Below the pieces are notes generated by a model. That model was given only the letters and a program-made list of their open reading frames with translations, ran no database searches and had not been told where the DNA came from. Shown piece by piece: positions 33,901 through 43,947 of a stretch of 64,000 nucleotides of DNA (positions are counted from its first letter, which is position 1; the number at the start of each line of letters is the position of its first letter). A program made the position numbers and the translations under genes. Where the stretch lies: assembly GCA_964017125.1 (NCBI GenBank), contig OZ024911.1, positions 39,111,917 to 39,175,916 of the forward strand, read 5' to 3'. The DNA comes from Flabesymbios commensalis (Eukaryota; Annelida; Polychaeta; Terebellida; Flabelligeridae).

Positions 33901-36900
33901 ATGTGCTCATGTAAAGTCAAGAAAATAATTCAGAACGTTATATGTGTTTCTATTTATGGTAAAATATGTATGCTATGACATACTTGAATTAGAAGTGTAT
34001 GGGTAACATATTTATTGCAATAAAAGCTATATTTGTTCTACATGTACCACTTTCACAATTTTGAGCAGAGTTTGAAATTTAGGGGAGGGGCCGACAGTTG
34101 GGAGTCGCGTGAGGAGGGGTGCTCAAATAGGTGGAAAAGGCCTCATCGCATTCAGGGGTAGAGTGAGAACGAATACAACTGAAGTCTCTACAGGGTGAGG
34201 AGCTCCCGCTCCGAATTAGAATTTGATTAAAGCAATTTTATGTAGGGTTATTAATGTAGTCCTAGGCTGGGTCAAAAATCAAGACGCAAGACAACTAGGT
34301 CTAAGAAGCTCAGTCTAAGAGTAAAATAAGAGCTAGACAGTCTGTCAGAGATTGCAAACCTCTATTAAAATTAATGATCCTAATCAGTATCCCAGTAATG
34401 GTCTACCTATCTGGCACGGTTTACCCGATATCAGGCCAATCGAGGTAAATAATAGCTGATTTACGGTCATTTTGAATTCGATATAAACTAGTTAAAAAAT
34501 TAGGGTGCATCCTCCCCCAAAACCTCAAATTTTGATTAACAGTAATGGTCTAGCCATCTAGTACGGTTACCAAATAACGGCTATGTGAAAGTGAATAATG
34601 GCCGATAGGCGGCCATTTTGAATTTGATCCGAGTCAATTTTTTTCGAGATGCATCCTCTCCTGAAATTTCACATTTTGTTTTATAGTAATGGTCCAGCTA
34701 TCTAACACGGTTTACCAAATATCAGCAATGTGAAAGTAAATAGTGGCCGATAGGCAGCCATTTTAAATTCGATTGAGTCCAAAGTTTTTAAAAGGTATCC
34801 TCTCCCGAAACGTCACATTTTGTTTTATAGTAATGGTCTAGCTATCTAGCACTGTTTACTGATATCAGGCCTATCGAGGTAAATGATGCTGATTGTCAGA
34901 CATTTTGAATTCGTAAGTTAAAAATTTTCAGGGTGCATCCTCCCCCGAAAACTCACACTTTGTTTTATAGTAATCAGGTAATGGTCTAGCCATCTGGCAC
35001 GGTTTACCAAATATCAGCCATGTGAAAATGAATAATGGCCGAAAAGGCGGCCATTTTGAATTTGATCAAGTCAAATTTTTTCCAGATGCATCCTTATCTG
35101 AAATCTCACATTTCGTTTTATAGTAATGGTCTAGCCATCTAGCACGGTTTACCAAATATCGGCCATGTGAAAGTGAATAATGGCCGATAAGCGACCATTT
35201 TGAATTTTATCGAGTCGAATTTTTTCAAGATGCATCCTTTCCTGAAATCACACATTTTGTTTTATAGTGATGGTCTAGCCATCTAGCACGGTTTACTAAA
35301 TAACGGCCATGTGAAAGTGAATAATGGCAGATTGGCGGCCATTTTGAACATGGTCAAGTTGAATTATTTCAAAATGCATCCTCTCCTGAAACCTTACAAT
35401 TTGTTTTATAGTAATAGTGTAGATATCTTGAGCGGTTTTCATGATATTCCACAATATCAGGCCTGTCGAGGTGAATAATGGCCGATAGGCTACCATTTTG
35501 AATTTTATCAACTTGAAATTTTTCAAGATGCATCCTCTCCTGAAACCTTAAAATTTATTTGATATTAAATGGTGTAGCTATCTTGAGCGGTTTTCATGAT
35601 ATTCCACAATATCAGGCCTGTCGAGGTGAATAATGGCTGATAGGCGGCCATTTTTAATTTTATCGACTTGAAATTTTTCAAGATGCATCCTCTCCTGAAA
35701 CCTCACAATTTGTTTCATAGTAATGGTGTAGCTATCTTTCAGAGCGGTTTTCATGATATTCCGCATATATATATACCGATGTTATAAATTAAGTCAAAGT
35801 GCTGGGTCAACTTCAAGGTCAAGGTCCAAAAATCTGAAAAGGCACAACTAGGGACCTTAGAGAACATGTATATCGGCCCAGTACTTCTCGAGATCTGCTC
35901 CGGAAACGAAGTGTGCGTCAAAACGTCTAAATAGGTCATAGTTCTGAACCAAAAGTAGGTCGAAGTTCAAGTACCCCAAAAGGCACAACTAGACCCCCTA
36001 GGGGTGTTGTGTGTAAAATTTGAAGACAATCAGACAAGTACTTCCAGAGATATGCTCCGGAAACGAATTGTTCACGGACGGCCCAACGCCGTAACATCAT
36101 CATTTTCTCCTCTGCGACCTTGCGTATTGAATTCAGAATAAAAATATTTTACCTGTCCATTACCCACCTGGAAGTAACCCACATACCAAAAATTTTTATC
36201 CTAGCTTATTTTCTTACAAAGTTATAGGCAAAAGAAGAGGCAAAAAAAACGGAGGCGGAATCCATAGCTCCCTCTGTCTCACCTACGGTGACGGCGGGAG
36301 CTAAAAAGAGGCGTGGATATAGCAATATTTTGTCAGAAGGACTTAAATGTTGTTTCTGTGTGGCCAGCCTTAGTCTCAGTTCAGCTCGAGTCAAATATTG
36401 AGTAAATTGATAGGAAATTGGCCAAGCTAATCTCTGGTTGACATTATACACCTTGTTTTATTGTGATGTTTCAATGAATTTTGCATCGATAAATTAGAAA
36501 CGATTCCAGTTTCCTACACATTATATATCAAATTTCAACATTCCATGACTTTTAATTTTCCTCAATTGATAATTTCATTTATTATTTATACGGTACATAA
36601 TTAAAATATATAGTAGATAGAGGGCAATATTTTTTTTCAAAAATATGATAAAACAAACAAATGTGGGTGGGCTCATGCTAGTTTTGAAAATAAAAAATAT
36701 GGAAAACAATGTGTATCAATATGCTTACATTACACACCAAAAATTGGTCTGAGAGTTTTTAACATTTAGTGATGTTTAATAGGGGGTGGTAGGCTAAATC
36801 CTACTCCCAAACAGAAGGTGTCATACTGATCATATTTCTATGGTATGGCTCGAATTCCATGATTTTAAAGCATGGAAATGGTCAGTCTAAATTGCATGAT

Positions 36901-39900
36901 TTTTCTCTGCGAAGGAACCCTACAATCACAATGTGGGACAAGTTGAAACAATGACCACGATATAAAAGAGGCTCACCTGGCACCTTCTGGAAGTATTATT
37001 TTCAGTGTCATTTCATCAATTACTTGGTCATCAAAAACATGGTCCACAAATCTCATCTTTACTAAATATTGATCTCCTGTGAAAACGAATGCATTTTTAA
37101 TTTAATAATATATTTATTATACGACACAATCTAGCCGAAATCATAATTTTTATTCTGGCTAATTGATATACATGTATCCATAACATGTCATTAAGTCCAT
37201 AGACTAGAACTGCATACGTTTTTTGTAATTTTGTGATGTGTGTTTACCAGTTAAGCGAGAAACAAGGACAAAATTAAATTTGAGACATGCATGTCCAGAT
37301 TAAGAAGTACAGGAATAACTGATATTTAAATGGGGTTTTTAACACACTTTCTTTGTTGCCATAGCAGCCCAAATTTTAAAAGATATGTGCAATCCTACTC
37401 GATGGTCATGCTCACATGTTCAAATCTCATCTTTACTAAACATTATCTCCTGTGAAAACGAATGAATTTTTAATTTAATAATATATTTATTAAACGACAC
37501 AATCTGGCCAAAATCATATTTTTTATTCTGGCTAATTGATATACATGTATCCATAATATGTCAACAAGTCCATAGACTAGAACTGCATTAGTTTTTTTTA
37601 ATTTTGTGATGCGGGTTTACCAGTTGAGCGAGAAACAAGGACAAAATTAAATTTGAGACATGCATGTCCATATTAAGAAATACAGGAATAACTGATATTT
37701 AAATGGGGTTTTTAACACACTTTCTTTGCTGCCATAGCAGCCTAAAATTTTAAAAGATATCCGCAATCCTACTCGATGGTCATGTTCAGATATTGCGGAC
37801 ATTTTAAGAAATCAAAATTAAAATAAAGATTTTTTTATGATTTCGGCCTGATTGGGTCGCTTTAAGAGTGCCAATAAAACATGATTGTTTATGAAAAAAA
37901 AATCATTTCAGAGTTTATCTTTTTCCAAACAAATCTCAATGTAGATAAATTATCACAAAATTACAAAAAATTCAAAATTAAATTGAAATTACTTACCACT
38001 GTTATAAAGATACTGATAACTGGGAACATTGTACCCAATCATGTAGTGAGTCTTCCACCCTCCAAATAGTGGGAAGCGTGGACGAAGCTCCACCTCAACC
38101 AAATCATCAGACTCACGTAGATGGCTTGTGGAAATATTACCAATTTCATCTCTATAGTAGACATCTCTCGCAGAAACAGGCAATACTGTCTGTTAACATA
38201 ATCATCAATAGATAATTACTTTGCAATAATATAAAACAACAACATCACACTTGACAACAGCCGGCCACCACCATTATTGAGCTTGTTCGAGAACTGGTTA
38301 TTAGTAACATGCAGAACAAATTTGAACCGAATACATGAAAACTTTTTTTTACAATGTTAAATAAGCATAAAAACATAAAACATAAAACTAGAAAAATCGC
38401 AATAATTCAGCCATTTTAATTTTTTTTCATCCATTTTTAAATTTTTCCAAGAACTTTTCAAGTTATGGAGCCCTTAAGTAAATGTTAACACCGAACTTCA
38501 AATGCAATAGCCCAGCTTTTTTAATTTAAAGGCAGGCTAAAAGTAAGATTGCTATGGAAACCTCCAAATGTTATAAATATTTATTAATTTATTATTAAAT
38601 ATTTATTAATTTCTATGCAAGGACTTAGCCAGAGACCCGTCCAACCGTCTTTCGGACGGCCTATTTTCAGCCTGGAAGTGGAAAAATATTGCCAGATTTC
38701 ACCAAATTGCATTGTGGGAGGGACCCCAGACCCCGTCCCGGCCCAACAAATAAGTAAATTTGGACTCCCTATTATAATTTCCTGGCTAAGTCCTTGTTTC
38801 TATGTGGCAAACAGTGATGCAATCTTGGAAGTTTCAGTAACAGATTCGAACTAGAAATAGGCTTTCACATAATAGAATGAAAACAAAGCATCCCCTCTGG
38901 CATTAGAAGAATTTGAGTGGCATATAGTATAAGGTGGCATATAGATTCCTTACAAAAGGACTTCACAAAGGATATCTTGACAATAAATATACAGTTAATC
39001 ACATAAAAATACAACCCCTCCAGTTTTTTCGCTTTACACATTCACTACCATACATGACGGAAATTTCCGTCGTCGTTCGTCAAGTTACGTAACCATACAT
39101 GACGGAAATTTCCATCAGATTTACTACTTTACACCAGGATCACTGGATCCTGGCATGCACTTCGGCCTGGAAGTGAAGTGGTTAACCCTTAAAGCGCTGA
39201 ATTGTTCTATGCAAAACATGGAGACCAAAAGTTTTTTTTCAATTTGAAATCATCATAAATGTCTTATTCAGCTCTTTCCGATTCATTTGAATACCTTATG
39301 GGTCTACGGCCATTAGAAATATTTTGCTCTTAAAGTGTGGGGATAGATTTTAGTCTTCAGATTTTGTCGACTTAAGTCTATCACTGCACTGTTAGAGTTA
39401 AAAGCTAGCGTGGATCACCAGTGTTGCTCATAAACAGTATAAATATACCTGAATAGAAAATAACCACTTTTTCAATAAAAACATCTAGAACTCAGAATGG
39501 GCATTGCACCACCTGTCATAGGGGGCACCTAATTATGCACCCCAGGCACCCGCTTTTCCAGTAATCCCCCACTCACCCCAAGCCCAGAACCTAGACGGAT
39601 CAAATAAGCATTACACCGGTTTAATATCACAATGGTCTGGTAATACTTGAAGACGGTGTGATAAATAGTTCAAAGGGGCATGCCGCCTTCTGAATTATTG
39701 GAAGGGCAGCATGGCACTCATGAGGGGCAACATGACGTGTTGAAAATGGCTAGATTTTCAATCTTATCCTTAGCAGTGCATAGTTTTTAACTTGCCTTGA
39801 AGATTTTAACAGAAGAGAGTCCATCTTGTTGCCTTTGGTAATCGTATCTTGAAAAAGGTCCTTTCAGAATTGCTCCAGTGTGATGCATATCAAGAGTCTC

Positions 39901-42537
39901 CTCAACTGCAATATTACCCCAGTGAGACACCTCTACCAAACGCAGCAGATGAGACACTGCCAGGAATGGACTGTTATTCTCATAATGGATCACAACTTCT
40001 TTCTGTAAAAACAATACACATACTTGAGGTTTAATATCATTTTATAAGGTAGAGGATTGCAGTGTGCATGACTGGCACTCAACTGCTTGCCAATGCGAGT
40101 AGGAAAAAAATAGGACTAGTCCATATGTTCACATATCATGTTTTAATATACAAGTCATTAGTTTTTTTTGTCGAATGGGCGAGTGATATACTGGTAATCA
40201 GTTAGTTATGCACACTGGATTGTATCTGCAGTTGTAATAGTTTAATATTATCTTTAAAAATAAATACTTAGTATAGTTAAAAATATTTCATTGATAAAAT
40301 TAATATGACGGGCAATTTATTCTGCATAACTTTTTGACATTTTTGAACAATAAAATCACTTCAAGGGTTGAATGCTAGCTTAGGACTTTTTTATAACAAG
40401 TCTCACTAGTTAATGTCCATAAGTTTGATTCAAATAATATACTTTTTGGACAATAAAAAGAATAGATTTGTTCTATTAAAATAATGAATAATTTTACAGG
40501 AAAATGTGTAATGAGGAAATGATTATTTTATATACAGGGTATACAGATGAGTAAAAATATATTTTGTAGCTGATGTATATAAAAATAATATAAGGATATT
40601 TACAAATCCTGCTGCATAAGGTGACATAGGTGACATGAAAAATGAATTTACATTTGAAAAAGACTGGATATCCTGGTAAGATCCATAATTAATTTCACTC
40701 TCAGAAGAAGAAGATGGTTCCACTTTGGTAAAGCTTTCGATCCCTGAAGATGCACACTTGACAGTACTTTCTTGCTCTGTTGTCTTGTAAGGTGAATAGA
40801 AGTATGCATTGGTGGTAAACTGTACAAACTGTTTCTCAGCCTGTGTGATTTCACTTGGATACGGACGTAGGCTGTGAGAATATGCGGTATCGATATCAAT
40901 TTCAGTCTCTCTGCCAGCTCCAAGTTGCTGCTCAAAGTCCACTCGATAAAACACTTTATCACTGAACAGGAAAATAGTGAGCAATGTTACAAGTGTACAC
41001 TTATAGAATAAGAATTGATTTAAAATAGCTAAGTATATTCTGACAATTTCAACACCGATGTCATAACCCCGGAAATCTGCCAGTGATCCTGTCTCCCACA
41101 TTACAGGTAGTGCTGTACATGTCAACTTCAATTACACTATATAGTCACAACTACATAAATAAACGTGATGTGATACCACATATGATTAATGCCACTAAGA
41201 AAGTTAATTATGCTGTTACTAAACATTGTAATGTAACGCAATTACGGTACTGGGTAATAAAAACATTTGTAATTAATATTCCTCAAATAAAAGTACATTC
41301 AAGTTTGCATAAATTGTGGAACAATTATAAACCTCCTGTATTATATATATGGTACCGGGTATATAATAGAAAGATGCCATTAAAACTTAAGCTGAAATAA
41401 AAAAATACCTTTGTCCGGACACCGAAGCGAGCTTCACTGTCAATTTTGTGTCTTCATCACTTGATTTTGCCTGGAAAAAAAAGGACAGAATATGATAAGC
41501 AAAGTAATTGAAAGAAAACAAATAATCTACTCTTAGTCATCAAGGTGTTGACAAGAAAAATGATTACAACTACTGAACCTATTATAACTCTGCCGTATCA
41601 TTAGCCACTCTGAAGACTTTTAACACTTTAACTTGACTTGGGCGACATTTTCGTCCCCCGTACGAGTGACTTTCCTAACATTTTTTGTGCTGAAAAGCCA
41701 AACAATCACAGAAAGTAAACATTGTCCAAATTACTTTAATATAGAGCATAATTTATGAGTAGGCCTACCGTATACATCACCATATACACACAAAATGATT
41801 TTTCAACTTACAGCTCGTATAAGGTAAAAAAAAAATTTAAAGTCAAGTGTCACACCCCTAAAATCACTCAATTGGGTGTAGAAAATGTCCCCGAATTCAG
41901 TTTTCCTCTAACGTTACAGGTTCTAAACTACTGAGACTCTGAGTCTACTCTATTTCAGTCCAGACTAAGTGACAGTCTACTCTAGTTTCTACTGTTTAAC
42001 ATCAATTTTATTTATTGTTACATTAATTTTCTAATTTATTAAACATGAAACCTAAAATTGCAGCGGCTGAACGACGAACAGTGAATAGCTATTTCGTAAA
42101 TTTATCAGTAATGCCATCAAGCCCATAAATAATTGACAAGATTCCAACTTGAAAACCGGTTTCGTTAAAAATCTTCCATTATCGCCCACAAGCAGTTGAC
42201 ACGTCAACAACATCGTAACCGTAATGTTTCAACTTGTTATCCTACTATTATATTTATAGTACACATTAAACATATTCTTAAATCTTACCACGGCTCCTAT
42301 GTATGACAAATGATCTTTCAATGCTGGTTCAACAGCAAAAAGGAATGATTTGACAGCAGAAGTTCCTGTGTTTTCTAGTGTTATGCTCGTCGTTATTTTC
42401 GGCAAATGAGAAGAAAGATCGACATTTCTTTGCACTCTTTTGTTGACAATTGCCGAGTTGATCGTGTCTGATGACGCACAAAAAGCAATTGAAAAAATAC
42501 TAGCAAATAACAAAAGTGTTGTTTTAAAATGTCCCAT
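30815..42537 (-). CDS. RPN1: Ribophorin I, OST complex subunit 1 (complete, 10 coding exons)
   Basis: Subunit of the ER oligosaccharyltransferase, which transfers the preassembled glycan to asparagines of nascent proteins; ribophorin I helps present substrates. Coding exons (high to low): 42289-42537, 41409-41470, 40652-40961, 39796-40002, 37997-38189, 36977-37076, 32883-33021, 32619-32738, 31186-31431, 30815-30997. Phases agree throughout and give 602 residues (human 607). Features: signal peptide about 1-20 ([13 protein letters not shown]), [75 protein letters not shown] with a conserved N-glycosylation site at N294, [36 protein letters not shown], a single membrane span 434-452, and a coiled-coil-prone cytosolic tail. 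The start Met heads a clean signal peptide. No coding defect is seen. Nine introns; one uses a GC donor. Confidence 0.97.
31186..31431 (-). CDS. RPN1: RPN1 coding exon 9
   Basis: Residues 461-542: [18 protein letters not shown] to SEGSDATEK, charged and helical, on the cytosolic side. Acceptor TCTGTTGCAG, donor GTAACA. Confidence 0.95.
31680..31920. mobile_element. Two foldback F1 copies in RPN1 intron 8
   Basis: Copy a (31686-31755): AATGTTGTTTCAATGCTGGG with GGCCCAGCATTGAAACA. Copy b (31809-31920): CCCAGTGAACACTAAG at one end, CTGTTTACTGGG at the other, with GTTGAACCAACGTC and GACGTTGGCCC inside. Confidence 0.7.
32425..32480. repeat. Palindrome TTTGAAGCTGGAAATT, second copy
   Basis: CTTCATTTGAAGCTGGAAATT and AATTCCAGCTTTAATTAA form a hairpin matching the one inside the MITE at 13788-14025. 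It lies in RPN1 intron 8 as well and may be a relic of the same family. Confidence 0.6.
32619..32738 (-). CDS. RPN1: RPN1 coding exon 8 (membrane span)
   Basis: Residues 421-460: [13 protein letters not shown], then the transmembrane helix [19 protein letters not shown] and RLDFSITK. Acceptor CCTTTTCAG, donor GTTAGT. Exactly 40 codons, phase 0 at both ends. Not visible as a Met-initiated frame. Confidence 0.93.
32883..33021 (-). CDS. RPN1: RPN1 coding exon 7
   Basis: Residues 374-420: [20 protein letters not shown] to HIQDFE. Acceptor GTTTTACAG, donor GTAGGA. It follows the largest intron (33022-36976), which is full of tandem repeats. Confidence 0.95.
33118..33278. mobile_element. Possible small hAT-like MITE in RPN1 intron 6
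   Basis: CAGGCTC at the left and GCCCTG at the right give CAGG-type ends. A perfect hairpin GGTGGAGGAC-AAAAAA-GTCCTCCACC lies at 33239-33264. No convincing target duplication was found, so the element call is weak while the hairpin is certain. Confidence 0.4.
33500..33620. mobile_element. Foldback F1-like copy in RPN1 intron 6
   Basis: GGCCAACGCTGTTCCAACGTTG and GGTCCAACGTTGAGGCAGC form an imperfect palindrome around CAGCGTCGATGATAATG. Confidence 0.55.
34380..35760. repeat. Tandem array, period about 148 bp, about nine to ten units, in RPN1 intron 6
   Basis: Units start near TAGTAATGGTCTAGCCATCT and carry AGCACGGTTTACCAAATATC, GTGAAAGTGAATAATGGCCG, GGCGGCCATTTTGAATTT and AGATGCATCCTCTCCTGAAA. 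The last three units share a variant with CTTGAGCGGTTTTCATGATA, so they arose from each other most recently. The GGCGGCCATTTTGAAT word also appears at 24530, 46737 and 46893, and as GGCGGCCATCTTTAAT in the array at 2420-3545. Confidence 0.9.
35800..36105. repeat. Two-unit repeat with AAAAGGCACAACTAG
   Basis: Each unit has a run of TCAAGGTCAAGGTCC-like words, AAAAGGCACAACTAG, a variable stretch, CAAGTACTTCCAGAGATATG or its variant CAGTACTTCTCGAGATCTG, and CTCCGGAAACGAA. The second ends at about 36075. Also in RPN1 intron 6. Confidence 0.75.
36977..37076 (-). CDS. RPN1: RPN1 coding exon 6
   Basis: Residues 341-373 plus two bases: [20 protein letters not shown] and a following ILPEGA stretch. 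Acceptor TTTTCACAG, donor GTGAGC. Its first 30 bases and its acceptor are duplicated 374 bp upstream in the intron. Confidence 0.93.
37047..37790. repeat. 374-bp tandem duplication covering the 5' end of RPN1 exon 6
   Basis: Copy A (37047-37420) begins inside exon 6 and copy B (37421-37790) repeats it at about 95 percent by eye. Shared words include CGACACAATCTGGCC/AGCC, AATTGATATACATGTATCC, GACATGCATGTCCA and GCAATCCTACTCGATGG. Copy B thus holds a duplicate of the exon 6 acceptor and its first bases. The body also resembles one arm of the 370-bp foldback family (GTCCATAGACTAGAACTGCA). Confidence 0.9.
37416..37449 (-). other. Decoy (possible poison) exon copied from RPN1 exon 6
   Basis: TTTTCACAG precedes GAGATAATGTTTAGTAAAG, and 34 bases later stands CAT followed by the donor-like GTGAGC. 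If spliced after exon 5 it would read GGA GAT AAT GTT TAG, a stop at once. The duplicated acceptor is identical to the real one. Use is not known. Confidence 0.45.
37997..38189 (-). CDS. RPN1: RPN1 coding exon 5
   Basis: Residues 277-340 plus one base: [17 protein letters not shown] through [10 protein letters not shown]. Carries the NIS sequon. Donor GTAAGT. Confidence 0.95.
39034..39185. mobile_element. piggyBac-like MITE, shorter copy, in RPN1 intron 4
   Basis: In reverse it reads TTAACCACTTCACTTCCAGG, then GCATGCCAGGATCC, and GACGGAAATTTCCGTC near the other end with CACTACCATACATGACGG. This matches 13788-14025 without the internal palindrome. TTAA stands at the right end and TTAC at the left. 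Confidence 0.7.
39796..40002 (-). CDS. RPN1: RPN1 coding exon 4 (GC donor)
   Basis: Residues 208-276, [10 protein letters not shown] to SSVKIFK. The acceptor is TTTTTACAG. The 3' end is CAAG followed by GCAAGT, a GC-type donor. The nearby GT four bases on would break the frame into exon 5, so the GC site is the one that fits. Confidence 0.93.
40652..40961 (-). CDS. RPN1: RPN1 coding exon 3
   Basis: Residues 104-207, from [13 protein letters not shown] to YQDIQSFSN. Acceptor TCCTGTTCAG, donor GTAAAT. Holds the [14 protein letters not shown] block that is strongly conserved in ribophorin I. Confidence 0.93.
41409..41470 (-). CDS. RPN1: RPN1 coding exon 2
   Basis: A 62-nt exon for residues 84-103 plus two bases ([20 protein letters not shown]). 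Acceptor TTTTTCCAG, donor GTATTT. Too short for an open-frame scan and found by phase-compatible splicing. Confidence 0.85.
42289..42537 (-). CDS. RPN1: RPN1 coding exon 1
   Basis: Residues 1-83: signal peptide and [12 protein letters not shown]. Donor GTAAGA, phase 0. The upstream sequence was not resolved into a promoter. Confidence 0.95.
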
Positions 42538-42999
42538 TTTGTACTTTCAGTGATGAGACCAGATTTTAATTTAACAACCGGCGACAGCCACTGAATCCAG
42601 GGTTCCTGTCACTGTGGCAGCCTCGCTTCCACATTCGATGAGGTGGCTGTTTTGCTGGTGAACCAATTGCCGCCTTCCAGCTGTGTAGGAACCAGTGAGG
42701 TTGACATGACCTGAATAATAGAGCAGACGCTCGTGACCCTACCTTATTCTAACCAAAACTTGCCCTGTGTGTTTGCTCTCTTAAGATCTATCTCGTGAAT
42801 TCCATGCAAAACGTTCACCAAACCCATGAAAATGAAATTTCGTTATTGAAATTCTTTCTCTGTTTAACGTTAGTAATCATATTGAAGTTTGTGTACCAAA
42901 AAAAAGAAATTATCAACGGTCTATTATTTTTATGAAAAAAATCGATCTCATATTCAGCTTGCATCATATAGATTTTCTATGTATTATGCCACAAAAGGC
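42538..42999. other. Upstream of RPN1; no core promoter recognised
   Basis: This stretch must include the RPN1 5' UTR and promoter. No TATA box or other clear motif could be assigned by eye. Confidence 0.4.
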
Positions 43000-43095
43000 C
43001 ACTACCCGGATAACACGATGACATGCAGTGGCACAATTGTGAAATAATGTTGGGCCACCGACCGTCTGCGACGCTGTGCCAACATTATTCCAACT
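43000..43095. mobile_element. Foldback F1 copy
   Basis: GAAATAATGTTGGGCCACC and GCTGTGCCAACATTATTCC are complementary arms around CGACCGTCTGCGACG. Confidence 0.75.
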
Positions 43096-43317
43096 GAAAC
43101 CCTTTAAGCTCTTAACCACGGATATAATCGGGAATATTTTTTTCTGAAGACTTTTTAAACACGGAAGTAGGCCTACCTAACCAAGAGACCTCAAACGTTA
43201 TAGATCTATTGCACATGTTCATAAGGACTGGTTAACACAGAAATGTCAACGTTTCCCACACACAGCACTCCTCTTTCCCCTAAATAGGACACAAATTCAG
43301 GCTGAATAAACTTCAGC

Positions 43318-43728
43318 CCAGGTCATGCCCCAGGTCTATAATCCAGGTCTATAATCATAAAAAAATCGGTGATTTTATATTAGCTTATTAATATGACCAT
43401 ATGATGTAAACATGTCCATAAACTAGAACTGCAAAAGTTTTTTAATTTTTGTGCTGCGCACTTATCAGTTAGGCTAGATATAGAGACGAAATTCCCGTAG
43501 GTCCTATTTCTTATTTTTGACATGCATGGTTGTCAATAGGCTAATTAGAAATCAGCAATTTCGTCTCTATAGATCTAACCTAACTGGTGAATGCGCAAAA
43601 CAAAAATTGAAAAACTTTTGCAGTTCTGGTCTATGGACATGTTTACATCATATGGTCATATTAATAGGCCCTAAACTAAATAAAATCACGATTTCTTGAT
43701 GATTCTAGACCTGGGCATGTCCCTTTAA
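43318..43728. mobile_element. 370-bp foldback MITE family, copy 3
   Basis: Same order as 16777-17148: AAAAATCGGTGATTTTA, GTAAACATGTCCATA, TTAGGCTAGATATAGAGACG, then the complementary arm ending CTGGGCATGTCCC followed by TTTAA. Its left tip is degraded. Confidence 0.8.
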
Positions 43729-43947
43729 TAGGATAGGCCTACTGGACTACTTGATATTTTTATCATGGTTATTCAGTCAATTCAAAGTGTCTAACTTTAT
43801 TGAAGAAAATTAACAATAACCAAATTGTCCTGCCCTACATGACATAGTCATGCATGAACACATGTATACGAGTTTGTACTCGTCAGGAGGTCAAGCTAGT
43901 ATCCAGTTACACCAAGTAGGCCTACAATAAGCTAAGCAATCAATTAT

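Noticed and set aside
39794-39800. GT donor four bases past the RPN1 exon 4 end
   Set aside because: It would put exon 5 out of frame with the conserved ribophorin text; the GC donor fits.
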